Origin: Nocardioides houyundeii
GTDB lineage: Bacteria > Actinomycetota > Actinomycetes > Propionibacteriales > Nocardioidaceae
Assembly (NCBI RefSeq): GCF_002865585.1
Contig: NZ_CP025581.1
Location: 1,984,001 to 2,048,000 of the forward strand
Direction of reading: 5' to 3'
Length of the DNA: 64,000 nucleotides
Shown piece by piece: positions 37,707-45,398 of the stretch. The first letter of the stretch is position 1. Every line of letters begins with the position of its first letter. Under the pieces are notes generated by a model. That model searched no databases. It was not told the origin of the DNA and worked only from the letters and a program-made list of their open reading frames with translations. The position numbers were made by a program, and so were the translations under genes.

Positions 37707-38468
37707 TCAGCGCGCGACGAAGAAGACCAGGGCGGTGAGCCCCACCACCACGATCGCCAGCCGGAGCGCCTTGTCGGGGAGCCGGCGCCCCACCCTGGCT
37801 CCCAGCAGCCCGCCGATCACCGAGCCGGTGGCGATCAGGAGCACCACCTGCCAGTCCACGTCGGCCACCACCACGAAGATGAGGCCGGAGACTCCGTTCA
37901 CCAGGGCCGCCAGCACGTTCTTCACGCCGTTGAGCCGTTGCAGCGTCTCGGGGATGCCGATCCCCATGACCGCCATCAGCAGCACGCCCTGGGCGGCCCC
38001 GAAGTAGCCGCCGTACACCCCCGTGGCCGCCACGGCAGGCCAGACCCAGACCGCACCGTGCTCGGGTAGTCCGCCGAGATGGGCGTGACGTCGCGCCACG
38101 GCAGCCGAGACCCGAGGGCCGGCGACGACCAGGACGACCCCCAGGAGGATCAGCACCGGCACGATCGACTCGAAGGCCGAAGCGGGCAGCACCAGAAGCA
38201 GGGCGGCCCCCACGGTGCCACCCAGCAGCGAGGCGACCGCCAGCCGGGCGACCCGGCCGCGTTGTCCCGACAGCTCGGCGCGGTAGCCCAAGGCACCGGC
38301 GAGCGAGCCGGGCACCAGGCCGATGGTGTTGGAGACGTTCGCGGTCACCGGGGGCACTCCGAACGCCAGCAGGGTCGGGAACGTGATGAGCGTTCCCGAC
38401 CCCACGATCGCGTTGATGGCTCCAGCGCCCACGCCCGCCAGCAAGACGACGGCCGCTTCCCAGAGCAT
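37707..38468 (-). CDS. TauE/SafE-family membrane transporter
   Basis: 253 residues, about eight hydrophobic helices with two internal repeats; the first repeat is GVGAGAINAIVGSGTLITFPTLL, and ANVSNTIGLVPGSLAGALGYR follows. The family exports sulfite, sulfoacetate or related organic anions. ATG 38468 overlaps the stop of the SPFH gene by one base (TGATG), so it is co-translated with it. A link to sulfur metabolism is not supported by neighbours. Confidence 0.85.
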   Translation of the reverse strand: MLWEAAVVLLAGVGAGAINAIVGSGTLITFPTLLAFGVPPVTANVSNTIGLVPGSLAGALGYRAELSGQRGRVARLAVASLLGGTVGAALLLVLPASAFESIVPVLILLGVVLVVAGPRVSAAVARRHAHLGGLPEHGAVWVWPAVAATGVYGGYFGAAQGVLLMAVMGIGIPETLQRLNGVKNVLAALVNGVSGLIFVVVADVDWQVVLLIATGSVIGGLLGARVGRRLPDKALRLAIVVVGLTALVFFVAR

Positions 38469-39556
38469 CACGGGGCTGGCGTGTCCCCCCCGGTGCCGTC
38501 CGGCACCTGCGAGACCTGCTTCGCCTCGGCGATGGCCTCCTCGACGGCCTTGCTGGCCGAGGACTGGCCCATCTCGGCCGAGGACCGCGGCAGCTGCGGC
38601 TCGGAGGGGCCCATGTCCACCCGCTTGGTGGGGGTGGCGTCGCGCGGGATGCCGGCCATGTCGGTCATGGTCGAGCCCAGTCCCTCGAGGGCCTTGCCGA
38701 TCTCGGACGGGACGATCCACACCTTGTTGGCGTCACCCTCGGCGATCTTGGGCATCATCTGGAGGTACTGGTAGGCCAGCAGCGACTGGTCGGGCCGGCC
38801 GTCGTGGATGGCCTGGAAGACCGTCTGGATGGCCTGGCCCTCACCCTGGGCGCGCAGGATCTGCGCCTCCCGGTCGGCCTGGGCTCGCAGGATCTGCGAC
38901 TCCCGGTCGCCCTCGGCGGAGAGGATCGCGGCCTGCTTGGAGCCCTCGGCGGTGAGGATGGCCGACTGCCGCTGGCCCTCCGCGGTCAGGATGGCCGCAC
39001 GCTTGTCGCGGTCGGCACGCATCTGCTTCTCCATGGAGTCCTTGATTGAGGGCGGCGGGTCGATGCCCTTGAGCTCGACCCGGTTCACCCGGATCCCCCA
39101 GCGTCCGGTCGCCTCGTCCAGCACCCCTCGCAGACCGGTGTTGATCGAGTCGCGGCTGGTCAGCGTCTCCTCCAGGTCCATCCCACCCACGATGTTGCGC
39201 AGCGTGGTCATGGTCAGCTGCTCGATGGCCTGGATGTAGTTGGCGATCTCGTAGGTGGCCGCCACCGGGTCGGTGACCTGGAAGTAGATGACGGTGTCGA
39301 TGGAGACGACGAGGTTGTCCTCGGTGATCACCGGCTGCGGCGGGAAGCTCACCACCTGCTCCCGGAGGTCGATGAGGTAGCGGACCCGGTCGATGAACGG
39401 GACCACGATGTTGAGTCCGGCCGGGAGCGACTGCTTGTACTTGCCGAACCGTTCGACGATCCCGGCACGGGCCTGCGGGACGATGCGCAACGTCTTGGCC
39501 ATCACGACGATGACGAAGATCAACAACAGCGCCAGCAGGACGAGGAATGCCTCCAC
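38468..39556 (-). CDS. SPFH/Band-7 (stomatin/paraslipin-like) membrane-associated protein
   Basis: 362 residues: one N-terminal helix (FLVLLALLLIFVIVVMAK), the SPFH domain (about 23-180), five 11-residue repeats at 185-239 of the type xxAILxAEGxx forming a coiled coil, and a disordered, Pro/Ser-rich tail. The start is GTG 39556 with AAGGAGG 5 bases upstream. It follows nfeD by 31 bases; NfeD-SPFH pairs are a classic membrane-microdomain module. Confidence 0.9.
   Translation of the reverse strand: MEAFLVLLALLLIFVIVVMAKTLRIVPQARAGIVERFGKYKQSLPAGLNIVVPFIDRVRYLIDLREQVVSFPPQPVITEDNLVVSIDTVIYFQVTDPVAATYEIANYIQAIEQLTMTTLRNIVGGMDLEETLTSRDSINTGLRGVLDEATGRWGIRVNRVELKGIDPPPSIKDSMEKQMRADRDKRAAILTAEGQRQSAILTAEGSKQAAILSAEGDRESQILRAQADREAQILRAQGEGQAIQTVFQAIHDGRPDQSLLAYQYLQMMPKIAEGDANKVWIVPSEIGKALEGLGSTMTDMAGIPRDATPTKRVDMGPSEPQLPRSSAEMGQSSASKAVEEAIAEAKQVSQVPDGTGGDTPAP
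38840..39004 (-). repeat. five 33-bp imperfect tandem repeats within the SPFH gene
   Basis: Five units of 11 codons (residues 185-239) with the core A-I-L-x-A-E-G in units 1-3 and Q-I-L-R-A-Q in units 4-5. The DNA is imperfectly repeated. An 11-residue period is expected for a right-handed or extended coiled coil. Confidence 0.8.
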
Positions 39557-39587
39557 TGCGCCTCCTTACTGATGGTGGATGGGTGAA

Positions 39588-40049
39588 TCAGGGCTCGAGT
39601 CGCGCGACGGGGTACACGACGGCGGTGGCGCCGCGGATCTCCAGCACCTCGACCGTCTCGCCCGCGGGGATGGTGGCGGTGTCGTCGTAGGGCTGGGCGG
39701 TCCAGATCTCACCGGCCAGCTTGATCCGTCCGACCGTGAGCCCCGAGATCTCCTCGGTCACGAGTGCCTGCTTGCCGACCAGCTTGCCGTGGCCCAGCTG
39801 CAGCTCCGGGCCGGAGTGCAGACGCTTGACCATGGAGGGCCGGGCCAAGGTCAACGCGGCCAGGGAGGCGGCGGCGGCGGCGATCACCTGGACGGCGACG
39901 TGGAGGTCCAGCGCGGCCGCGACCATGCCGACCAGGGCGCCGGCTGCCAACATGGCCAGCACCAGGTCCAGGCTGAACATCTCGGCCACGCCCAGGACCA
40001 CGGCGATGCCCAGCCAGGTCTCCCACGCGTGGTCACGGAACCATTCCAT
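39588..40049 (-). CDS. NfeD-family membrane protein
   Basis: 153 residues: two or three helices in the first 75 residues (WLGIAVVLGVAEMFSLDLVL, LVGMVAAALDLHVAVQVIAAAAA), then an OB-fold NfeD domain (GKQALVTEEISGLTVGRIKLAGEIWTA). It belongs to the short, protease-less NfeD class. ATG 40049 has TAGGCT 6 bases upstream. It heads the nfeD-SPFH-TauE operon. Confidence 0.88.
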   Translation of the reverse strand: MEWFRDHAWETWLGIAVVLGVAEMFSLDLVLAMLAAGALVGMVAAALDLHVAVQVIAAAAASLAALTLARPSMVKRLHSGPELQLGHGKLVGKQALVTEEISGLTVGRIKLAGEIWTAQPYDDTATIPAGETVEVLEIRGATAVVYPVARLEP

Positions 40050-40055
40050 GCCCGG

Positions 40056-40061
40056 AGCCTA
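40056..40061 (-). promoter_or_regulatory. leaderless -10 box of the nfeD-SPFH-TauE operon
   Basis: TAGGCT on the minus strand ends 6 bases before ATG 40049. Confidence 0.5.
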
Positions 40062-40131
40062 TCCCGAAGGGGTGTGACGAACCCCGCAGGTCGCGCCCCT
40101 GCCGCGAGGTGAGGTGGTGCCGCGTGCGGGG

Positions 40132-40932
40132 TCAGAGCACGCGACGCGCCGGTCGGCGCCGCGCCGCGTAGCGCCCGTCGGCGACCGTGAGAGACAACGG
40201 CATCCCGAAAGTCTCCGAGAGCGCCTCCTCGGTCACCACGCGGTCCAGCGGTCCCTGGGCCACCACCCTGCCCTCGCGGAGCATCAGGGCGTGGGTGAAC
40301 CCGGGCGGGATCTCCTCGACGTGGTGGGAGACCAGCACCGTTGCCGGGGAGTCTGGATCCATGGCCAGGCTGGAGAGGGTGGAGACCAGGTCCTCGCGGC
40401 CACCCAGGTCGAGACCCGCGGCCGGCTCGTCGAGCAGCAGCAGCTCCGGGTCCGTCATCAGGGCCCGGGCGATCTGGACCCGCTTGCGCTCACCCTCGCT
40501 GAGGGTGCCGAAGGTGCGCATCGCCAGGTGCTCGGCGCCGACCTCGGCGAGCAGTCCGGCGGCCCGGTCGTGGTCCAGCTCGTCGTAGGACTCACGCCAG
40601 CGGCCCACCACGCCGTACGACGCGGAGACCACGACGTCGCGGACCAGCTCGTCGCGGGGAATCCGGTCGGCGATCGCGGCGCTGGTCAGCCCGATCCGCG
40701 GCCGCAGCTCGAAGACGTCCACGGTGCCCAGCACCTCGTCCAGGATCCCCACCACACCTGAGGTGGGATGGATCTGGGCGGCCGCAACCTGCAGCAGGGT
40801 GGTCTTCCCGGCGCCGTTCGGGCCCAGCAGCACCCAGCGCTCGTCGTCGTCGACGGACCAGGACACCTCCTGCAGCAAGGTGGTCCGGCCTCGGCGCACG
40901 GTGACGTCGGCGAACTCCAGCACGGCGCTCAT
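40132..40932 (-). CDS. ABC transporter ATP-binding protein (ModF/YlmA-like)
   Basis: 266 residues with Walker A GPNGAGKTTL, signature TLSEGERKRVQIARAL and Walker B LLLLDEPAAGLDL, then the switch motif VSHHVEEIPPGFTHAL. No permease gene is adjacent. The closest type by pattern is the YlmA/ModF-like stand-alone ATPase. ATG 40932 has TAGGGT 6 bases upstream. Role unknown. Confidence 0.85.
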   Translation of the reverse strand: MSAVLEFADVTVRRGRTTLLQEVSWSVDDDERWVLLGPNGAGKTTLLQVAAAQIHPTSGVVGILDEVLGTVDVFELRPRIGLTSAAIADRIPRDELVRDVVVSASYGVVGRWRESYDELDHDRAAGLLAEVGAEHLAMRTFGTLSEGERKRVQIARALMTDPELLLLDEPAAGLDLGGREDLVSTLSSLAMDPDSPATVLVSHHVEEIPPGFTHALMLREGRVVAQGPLDRVVTEEALSETFGMPLSLTVADGRYAARRRPARRVL

Positions 40933-40938
40933 GCCCTC

Positions 40939-40944
40939 ACCCTA
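40939..40944 (-). promoter_or_regulatory. leaderless -10 box of the ABC ATPase gene
   Basis: TAGGGT on the minus strand ends 6 bases before ATG 40932. Confidence 0.5.
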
Positions 40945-40970
40945 TCCAGGCCCTCATCCGGGTCCGTGGG

Positions 40971-40976
40971 TAGCCT
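40971..40976 (+). promoter_or_regulatory. leaderless -10 box of the gene at 40985
   Basis: TAGCCT ends 8 bases before GTG 40985. Confidence 0.45.
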
Positions 40977-40984
40977 CAACGAGC

Positions 40985-41728
40985 GTGAACAGTTCTCTGC
41001 CCGAGGCCGCGGCTCTCGCCTGGTGGGGCACCGCCTGGCTGCGCGGTGCCGTCGTGACCGACCTCGTCCTCGACGAGGTGGTGGGTCCGCAGGACGTCCA
41101 CACCGTGCTGCTCGGCGGCACCCCGGCCCCGGAGCAGTCCCCCGCAGGCCTGCTCGACCTCCTGCTGGCCCTGCGGCGGGCCGGTGCCAGGTCTCTCGGG
41201 CTCGCCCTGCCGATCGAGGGGGACCCGCTGGGTCTGGGCGGCCCGGTGGACTTCAACGCCGAGGCGCTCGAGGCGGGCCAGGCCGTGGTCTCCCCCGACG
41301 CCGAGCTCGGGGCCGTCCCTCATCGGGTGGGACGCGGGGTGACCTGGGTGCTGGGGTCGGCGCGCCGACGCAGCATCCCCGACGTCGGGGAGGCGGACCG
41401 CGGGCTGCGGGCCGCGGTGCTGGACGCCGCGACAAGGCTGGCAGCCCTCGACGTGGCGAGCTGGCGGCCCGAGGCGGCCGACGCCCTGATGAACCTGCGG
41501 CACCTGCCGCACGTGCAGGCACCACCGGGGACGCCGCCGCGGTGCGTGGAGCTGGCCGCACGCGCCGTCCAGGCGCAGGAGATCGTGGCCCTGGCGACGC
41601 AGGACCACGGGGCGGCGGTCACCGCCGCCCAGATGGTCCAGCGGGAGGAGGCACTGCTGGGTCTGGAACGGGCCGCCCGCCGGGCGCTGGTGGCCTCCTG
41701 CTCCCCCGAGGTGTGGCCCGAGAGTTGA
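40985..41728 (+). CDS. conserved actinobacterial protein of unknown function
   Basis: 247 residues, no membrane helix or signal peptide. Ala/Leu-rich with LAWWGTAWLRGAVVTDLVLDE near the start, LDLLLALRRAGARSLGLALP, and LPPGTPPR-like loop CVELAARAVQAQEIVALA near the end. I do not recognise a domain. It diverges from the ABC ATPase gene and precedes serB by 47 bases. The GTG start is supported by a -10 box. Confidence 0.7.
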   Translation: MNSSLPEAAALAWWGTAWLRGAVVTDLVLDEVVGPQDVHTVLLGGTPAPEQSPAGLLDLLLALRRAGARSLGLALPIEGDPLGLGGPVDFNAEALEAGQAVVSPDAELGAVPHRVGRGVTWVLGSARRRSIPDVGEADRGLRAAVLDAATRLAALDVASWRPEAADALMNLRHLPHVQAPPGTPPRCVELAARAVQAQEIVALATQDHGAAVTAAQMVQREEALLGLERAARRALVASCSPEVWPES

Positions 41729-41775
41729 TCCTGTGCGTCGCGGCCTCACCTCACCGCAGTAGCCTCAGCGGTGCC

Positions 41776-42990
41776 ATGGACGAGACTGACCCCAAGACCC
41801 TGCTGATCACCCTCACCGGCAAGGACCGACCCGGGGTGACGGCCGCGGTCTTCTCCCGGCTCGCCGCGGCCGGCGTCGAGGTCCTCGACATCGAGCAGAT
41901 CGTGCTGCGCGGCCGGCTGGTGCTGGGGGTCCTGGTCAACGCTCCCCGTGACTGGAAGCGGTTGCGCGACGCAGTCACCGAGACCGCGTCGGGGCTCGGC
42001 ATGCAGGTCGACGTGGACCGGGGGGTGGGCGACAACAAGGTCCGCGCCGTCGGGCGCAGCCACGTCACGGTGATCGGATCGCCCTTGCGGGCCGCGGCCA
42101 TGGCCGCCATCGCCGGCCGGATCGCCGACTGCGGCGCCAACATCGACCGGATCGAGCGGATGGCGCGCTACCCGGTCACCGCCATCGACCTGCACGTCTC
42201 CGGCGTCGCGCCGGTGGAGCTGCGCCGCGTGCTGGCCACCGAGGCCGCGGCACAGGCGGTGGACATCGCCGTCCAGCCGGCCAACCTGCTGCGGCGCGGC
42301 ATGCGGCTCATCGTGATGGACGTCGACTCCACCCTGGTCCAGGGCGAGGTGATCGAGATGCTCGCCGCGCACGCAGGCGCGGAGGCGGAGGTCGCTCGGA
42401 TCACCGAGGCCGCCATGCGCGGGGAGCTGGACTTCGAGCAGTCCCTGCGGCACCGGGTGGCGCTGCTCGAGGGTCTGCCGGCCAGCGCGCTGGACGAGGT
42501 GTACGACGCCCTGGTCCTGGCCCCGGGTGCGCGCACCATGGTCCGGACGCTGCGTCGCCTCGGGTACCGCTTCGCCCTCGTCTCGGGCGGGTTCAGCCAG
42601 ATCACCGACCGTCTGGCGGCGGACCTGAGCATCGACTTCGCACGCGCCAACGAGCTGGAGATCATCGACGGCCGGCTCACCGGCGGCATCGTCGGGCCGG
42701 TCGTGGACCGCGCAGGCAAGGCGAGCGCCCTGCGCGAGTTCGCCGCCGCCGTGGGAGTGCCGCAGGCGGCCGTCATCGCGATCGGTGACGGCGCGAACGA
42801 CCTCGACATGCTCGACGCCGCCGGGCTGGGCATCGCCTACAACGCCAAGCCGATGGTGCGCGACGCTGCGGACACTGCCGTCAACGTGCCCTACCTCGAC
42901 GCGATCGTGTACCTGCTCGGCATCTCCCGTGAGGAGGTCGAGGCGGCGGACGCCGAGGTCGGCATCATCACTCCCGCTCCCCCGCTCTGA
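41776..42990 (+). CDS. serB: phosphoserine phosphatase
   Basis: 404 residues. Two N-terminal ACT-like domains (LLITLTGKDRPGVTAAVFSRL; HVTVIGSPLRAAAMAAIAGR) precede the HAD phosphatase domain with motif 1 MDVDSTLVQGEVIEML, motif 2 ALVSGGFSQITDRLA and motif 3/4 IGDGANDLDML. This is the long actinobacterial SerB; ACT domains sense serine. Reaction: O-phosphoserine to serine. A TAGCCT box ends 10 bases before ATG 41776, so a very short leader is likely. Confidence 0.95.
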   Translation: MDETDPKTLLITLTGKDRPGVTAAVFSRLAAAGVEVLDIEQIVLRGRLVLGVLVNAPRDWKRLRDAVTETASGLGMQVDVDRGVGDNKVRAVGRSHVTVIGSPLRAAAMAAIAGRIADCGANIDRIERMARYPVTAIDLHVSGVAPVELRRVLATEAAAQAVDIAVQPANLLRRGMRLIVMDVDSTLVQGEVIEMLAAHAGAEAEVARITEAAMRGELDFEQSLRHRVALLEGLPASALDEVYDALVLAPGARTMVRTLRRLGYRFALVSGGFSQITDRLAADLSIDFARANELEIIDGRLTGGIVGPVVDRAGKASALREFAAAVGVPQAAVIAIGDGANDLDMLDAAGLGIAYNAKPMVRDAADTAVNVPYLDAIVYLLGISREEVEAADAEVGIITPAPPL

Positions 42991-43003
42991 GACGAGCCGC
43001 AGG

Positions 43004-43795
43004 TCAGCGCACCGATCTGCGGCCCACGACGCAGGTTCCGGAGACCTCGTCGTCCGTGACGATCTCGGCCGCGAACCCGCGCCACAGCATCCGAGCAGCC
43101 GTGGCCTCTGCCTGGGTGCGGCTGGCCTCGACGACCACCACCCCCGCAGGCGCGAGCAGCCGGGTGGCCGCAGCCACCACCCGGTCCTGCATCCGGGTGC
43201 CGTCGGGTCCTCCGTCCAGGGCGATCAGCGGCTCGTGGTCGCGGGCGTCCACCGGCATCAGGTCGATCTGCCCCGACGGCACGTAGGGGGCGTTGGCGAC
43301 CACGACATCCACCCTCCCCGCCAGGGCGGTCGGCAGGCCCGACTCCATGTCACCCTGGTGGACCTGACCCCCGCGGGGCTCCAGGTTCTCCCGAGCACAG
43401 GCCACCGCACGCTCGTCGATGTCCGAGGCATGCACGGTCGCGTCCGCGCGGCCCCCTGCGACAGCGGCCGCCAGGGCGCCGGCGCCGCAGCACAGCTCGA
43501 CCAGGACGCCGTGCCGGGGCAGGTGCGCCAGGGCCTGCTCGAGCAGGAGGACCGAGCGACGGCGCGGCACGAAGACCCCCGGGCCCACCGCGATCCGGAG
43601 CCCGGCGAACTCCGCCCATCCCAGGATGTGCTCGAGGGGCTCGCCCGCCATCCGGTCGAGCACCGCGAGCTCGAGCTCGGGTCCGGTGAACTGCGCCAGC
43701 AGCAGATCGGCCTCCTCCTCCGCGAAGACGCAGCCCGCCGTCCGAAGCCGGTCGGTCACTGCGTCCCGATCGAGCCAGTCAGGGTCGACCGACAT
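43004..43795 (-). CDS. PrmC/HemK-related N5-glutamine methyltransferase-like protein with NAPY motif
   Basis: 263 residues. It follows the release-factor glutamine methyltransferase layout, with an N-terminal helical domain, GWAEFAGLRIAVGPGVFVPRRRS, motif I VELCCGAGALAAAVAGG and the catalytic-like motif VVVANAPYVPSG. The standard motif is NPPY; here it is NAPY, a known variant of a separate actinobacterial subfamily whose target is uncertain. ATG 43795 overlaps the SixA-like gene by 17 bases. Confidence 0.75.
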   Translation of the reverse strand: MSVDPDWLDRDAVTDRLRTAGCVFAEEEADLLLAQFTGPELELAVLDRMAGEPLEHILGWAEFAGLRIAVGPGVFVPRRRSVLLLEQALAHLPRHGVLVELCCGAGALAAAVAGGRADATVHASDIDERAVACARENLEPRGGQVHQGDMESGLPTALAGRVDVVVANAPYVPSGQIDLMPVDARDHEPLIALDGGPDGTRMQDRVVAAATRLLAPAGVVVVEASRTQAEATAARMLWRGFAAEIVTDDEVSGTCVVGRRSVR

Positions 43796-44294
43796 GGAAC
43801 CCCTCCACGCGTGCCGTCCCGAGCTCCAGCTCGTCCCAGCCGCCGTCCAGCGCGAACAGGGTCAGCGACGCGGTCGGGAATCCCCCGGCCATCCGGGCCA
43901 ACACGTCCGGGTCACCGGTGCCGTCTGAGAGCAGCTGGGCCAGGTAGGACACCGTCGGGTTGTGCCCGAGCACGAGCGCCGTCCGTGCGGCCGCGGGGAA
44001 CTCCCTGATCAGGTCCATGGCCGATTCCGGCCCGGCGGCGTAGAGCGCCTCCTGCAGGTCGGGCCGTACCGTCCAACCGGCCGCGGCGCTGACCGCCTGC
44101 CAGGTGTCCCGGGTCCGCACCGCGGCGGAGACCAGGGCGTGGTCGGGCACGAACCCGCGCTCGGCGAGCCAGCGCCCTGCCTCGCCCGCATCCTCGCGTC
44201 CCCGCTCGGTCAGGGCGCGCTCGAGGTCACTGCTACCGACCGCCTCCGCCTTGGCGTGACGCATCACAACGAGGAGTCGGGTGTCCTTCTGCAC
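43779..44294 (-). CDS. SixA-type histidine phosphatase
   Basis: 171 residues. Phosphoglycerate-mutase-like fold with the active-site RHAKAE motif, LVSAAVRTRDTWQ, and the second histidine in VLGHNPTVSYLAQLL. SixA dephosphorylates histidine phosphotransfer proteins in E. coli; the target here is unknown. GTG 44294 is preferred, with CAGAGT 6 bases upstream; the longer reading would overlap the divergent cyanophycinase start. Confidence 0.85.
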   Translation of the reverse strand: MQKDTRLLVVMRHAKAEAVGSSDLERALTERGREDAGEAGRWLAERGFVPDHALVSAAVRTRDTWQAVSAAAGWTVRPDLQEALYAAGPESAMDLIREFPAAARTALVLGHNPTVSYLAQLLSDGTGDPDVLARMAGGFPTASLTLFALDGGWDELELGTARVEGFHVGRP

Positions 44295-44300
44295 TGGGTC

Positions 44301-44306
44301 ACTCTG
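44301..44306 (-). promoter_or_regulatory. possible leaderless -10 box of the SixA-like gene
   Basis: CAGAGT on the minus strand ends 6 bases before GTG 44294; the first base is non-standard. Confidence 0.3.
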
Positions 44307-44314
44307 ACAGGCAC

Positions 44315-44320
44315 TAGCCT
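44315..44320 (+). promoter_or_regulatory. leaderless -10 box of the cphB-cphA operon
   Basis: TAGCCT ends 7 bases before ATG 44328. It is packed within 35 bases of the divergent SixA-like start. Confidence 0.5.
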
Positions 44321-44327
44321 CCGTGTC

Positions 44328-45398
44328 ATGCCAGATCACGCCGCAGGTCCCCTGATGATCATCGGCGGGGCGGAGGACAAGCTCCGCCGACGCACCATCC
44401 TCAAGGAGTTCGTGACCCGGTCCGGCGGTGCGCAGGCCAGGATCGTCGTCATCCCGGTCGCGTCCTCACTGGGTACCGAGATCGTCGAGCTGTACGACGC
44501 GGTGTTCACCAAGCTCGGCGCCGGCCAGGTGGTCGCGGCCCGTCCGAGCAGCCGGGACGAGGCCCATGACCCCGACCTGGTGGCGCTCCTGGAGGACGCC
44601 ACGGGGATCTTCATGACCGGCGGGAACCAGCTGAAGCTGTCAGGCATCGTGTCCGGCACCCCGTTCGGGGACGCCATCGTCGCTGCGCATCGGCGCGGTG
44701 CCGTGGTCGCGGGGACCAGCGCCGGGGCCAGCATCCAGTCCTCACACATGGTCGCGTTCGGCGTCGGCGGCGCCACGCCCAAGCAGCGGATGACCCAGGT
44801 CGCCGCAGGGCTCGGCCTGGTCGGGTCCGCAGTGATCGACCAGCACTTCGAGCAGCGCAACCGCTACGGGCGGCTGCTGATGATCGTGTCCCAGTCCCCG
44901 CAGCTGCTCGGCATCGGCGTCGACGAGGACACGTGCGCCGTCGTCGACACCGTCGACGGCCGGCAGCGGCTGCGAGTGCTGGGCCGAGGCGCGGTGACCA
45001 TCCTCGACCCGGCCCGGATGACCACGAACGCCCACGAGGCCGCGCGCTCGACCCCGTTGCTCAGCAGCGGGGTGATGCTGCACGTCCTCCCCGAGGGAGC
45101 GGTCTTCGACCTGGGCGATCGACGCCTGGTGCCGCAGGACCCCGTGCTCGACGAGGAGGAGGTCCAGGGGCTGGCCGAGGCCGAGCACGACCTGCGGACC
45201 ATGGCTCGCGACATCGCTGCCTCAGACGCCTCGCCGAGTACTCTGCGACGCCGAATGGCACGCAAGCGTCCCGTCCCCGGGCTCGCCCCCGGCGGCCTGG
45301 ACACCACGCCACGCAGCACCACCCAGGACAGCAGCCACGCCACCATCCACGACACCGACCACGACACCGACCACGACACCGAGGGAGACGCCCGATGA
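44328..45398 (+). CDS. cphB: cyanophycinase
   Basis: 356 residues. Peptidase S51 family: LMIIGGAEDKLRRRTILKEF, GIFMTGGNQLKLSG, the catalytic serine in VVAGTSAGASIQSS and VIDQHFEQRNRYGRLL. It hydrolyses cyanophycin (multi-Arg-poly-Asp) to beta-Asp-Arg dipeptides. Residues after about 275 carry an extension, which ends in three HDTD/E repeats. ATG 44328 has a -10 box 7 bases upstream. Its stop overlaps the cphA start (ATGA), so polymer synthesis and breakdown are co-expressed. Confidence 0.95.
   Translation: MPDHAAGPLMIIGGAEDKLRRRTILKEFVTRSGGAQARIVVIPVASSLGTEIVELYDAVFTKLGAGQVVAARPSSRDEAHDPDLVALLEDATGIFMTGGNQLKLSGIVSGTPFGDAIVAAHRRGAVVAGTSAGASIQSSHMVAFGVGGATPKQRMTQVAAGLGLVGSAVIDQHFEQRNRYGRLLMIVSQSPQLLGIGVDEDTCAVVDTVDGRQRLRVLGRGAVTILDPARMTTNAHEAARSTPLLSSGVMLHVLPEGAVFDLGDRRLVPQDPVLDEEEVQGLAEAEHDLRTMARDIAASDASPSTLRRRMARKRPVPGLAPGGLDTTPRSTTQDSSHATIHDTDHDTDHDTEGDAR
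45348..45383 (+). repeat. three 12-bp tandem repeats at the end of cphB
   Basis: CACGACACCGAC twice, then CACGACACCGAG, encoding HDTD-HDTD-HDTE in the cyanophycinase tail, next to Thr/Ser-rich sequence. Likely a slippage-expanded, disordered, acidic/His tail. Confidence 0.85.

Noticed and set aside
38840..39004. CRISPR or other interspersed repeat
   Set aside because: The 33-bp units are adjacent without spacers and encode coiled-coil hendecads of the SPFH protein.
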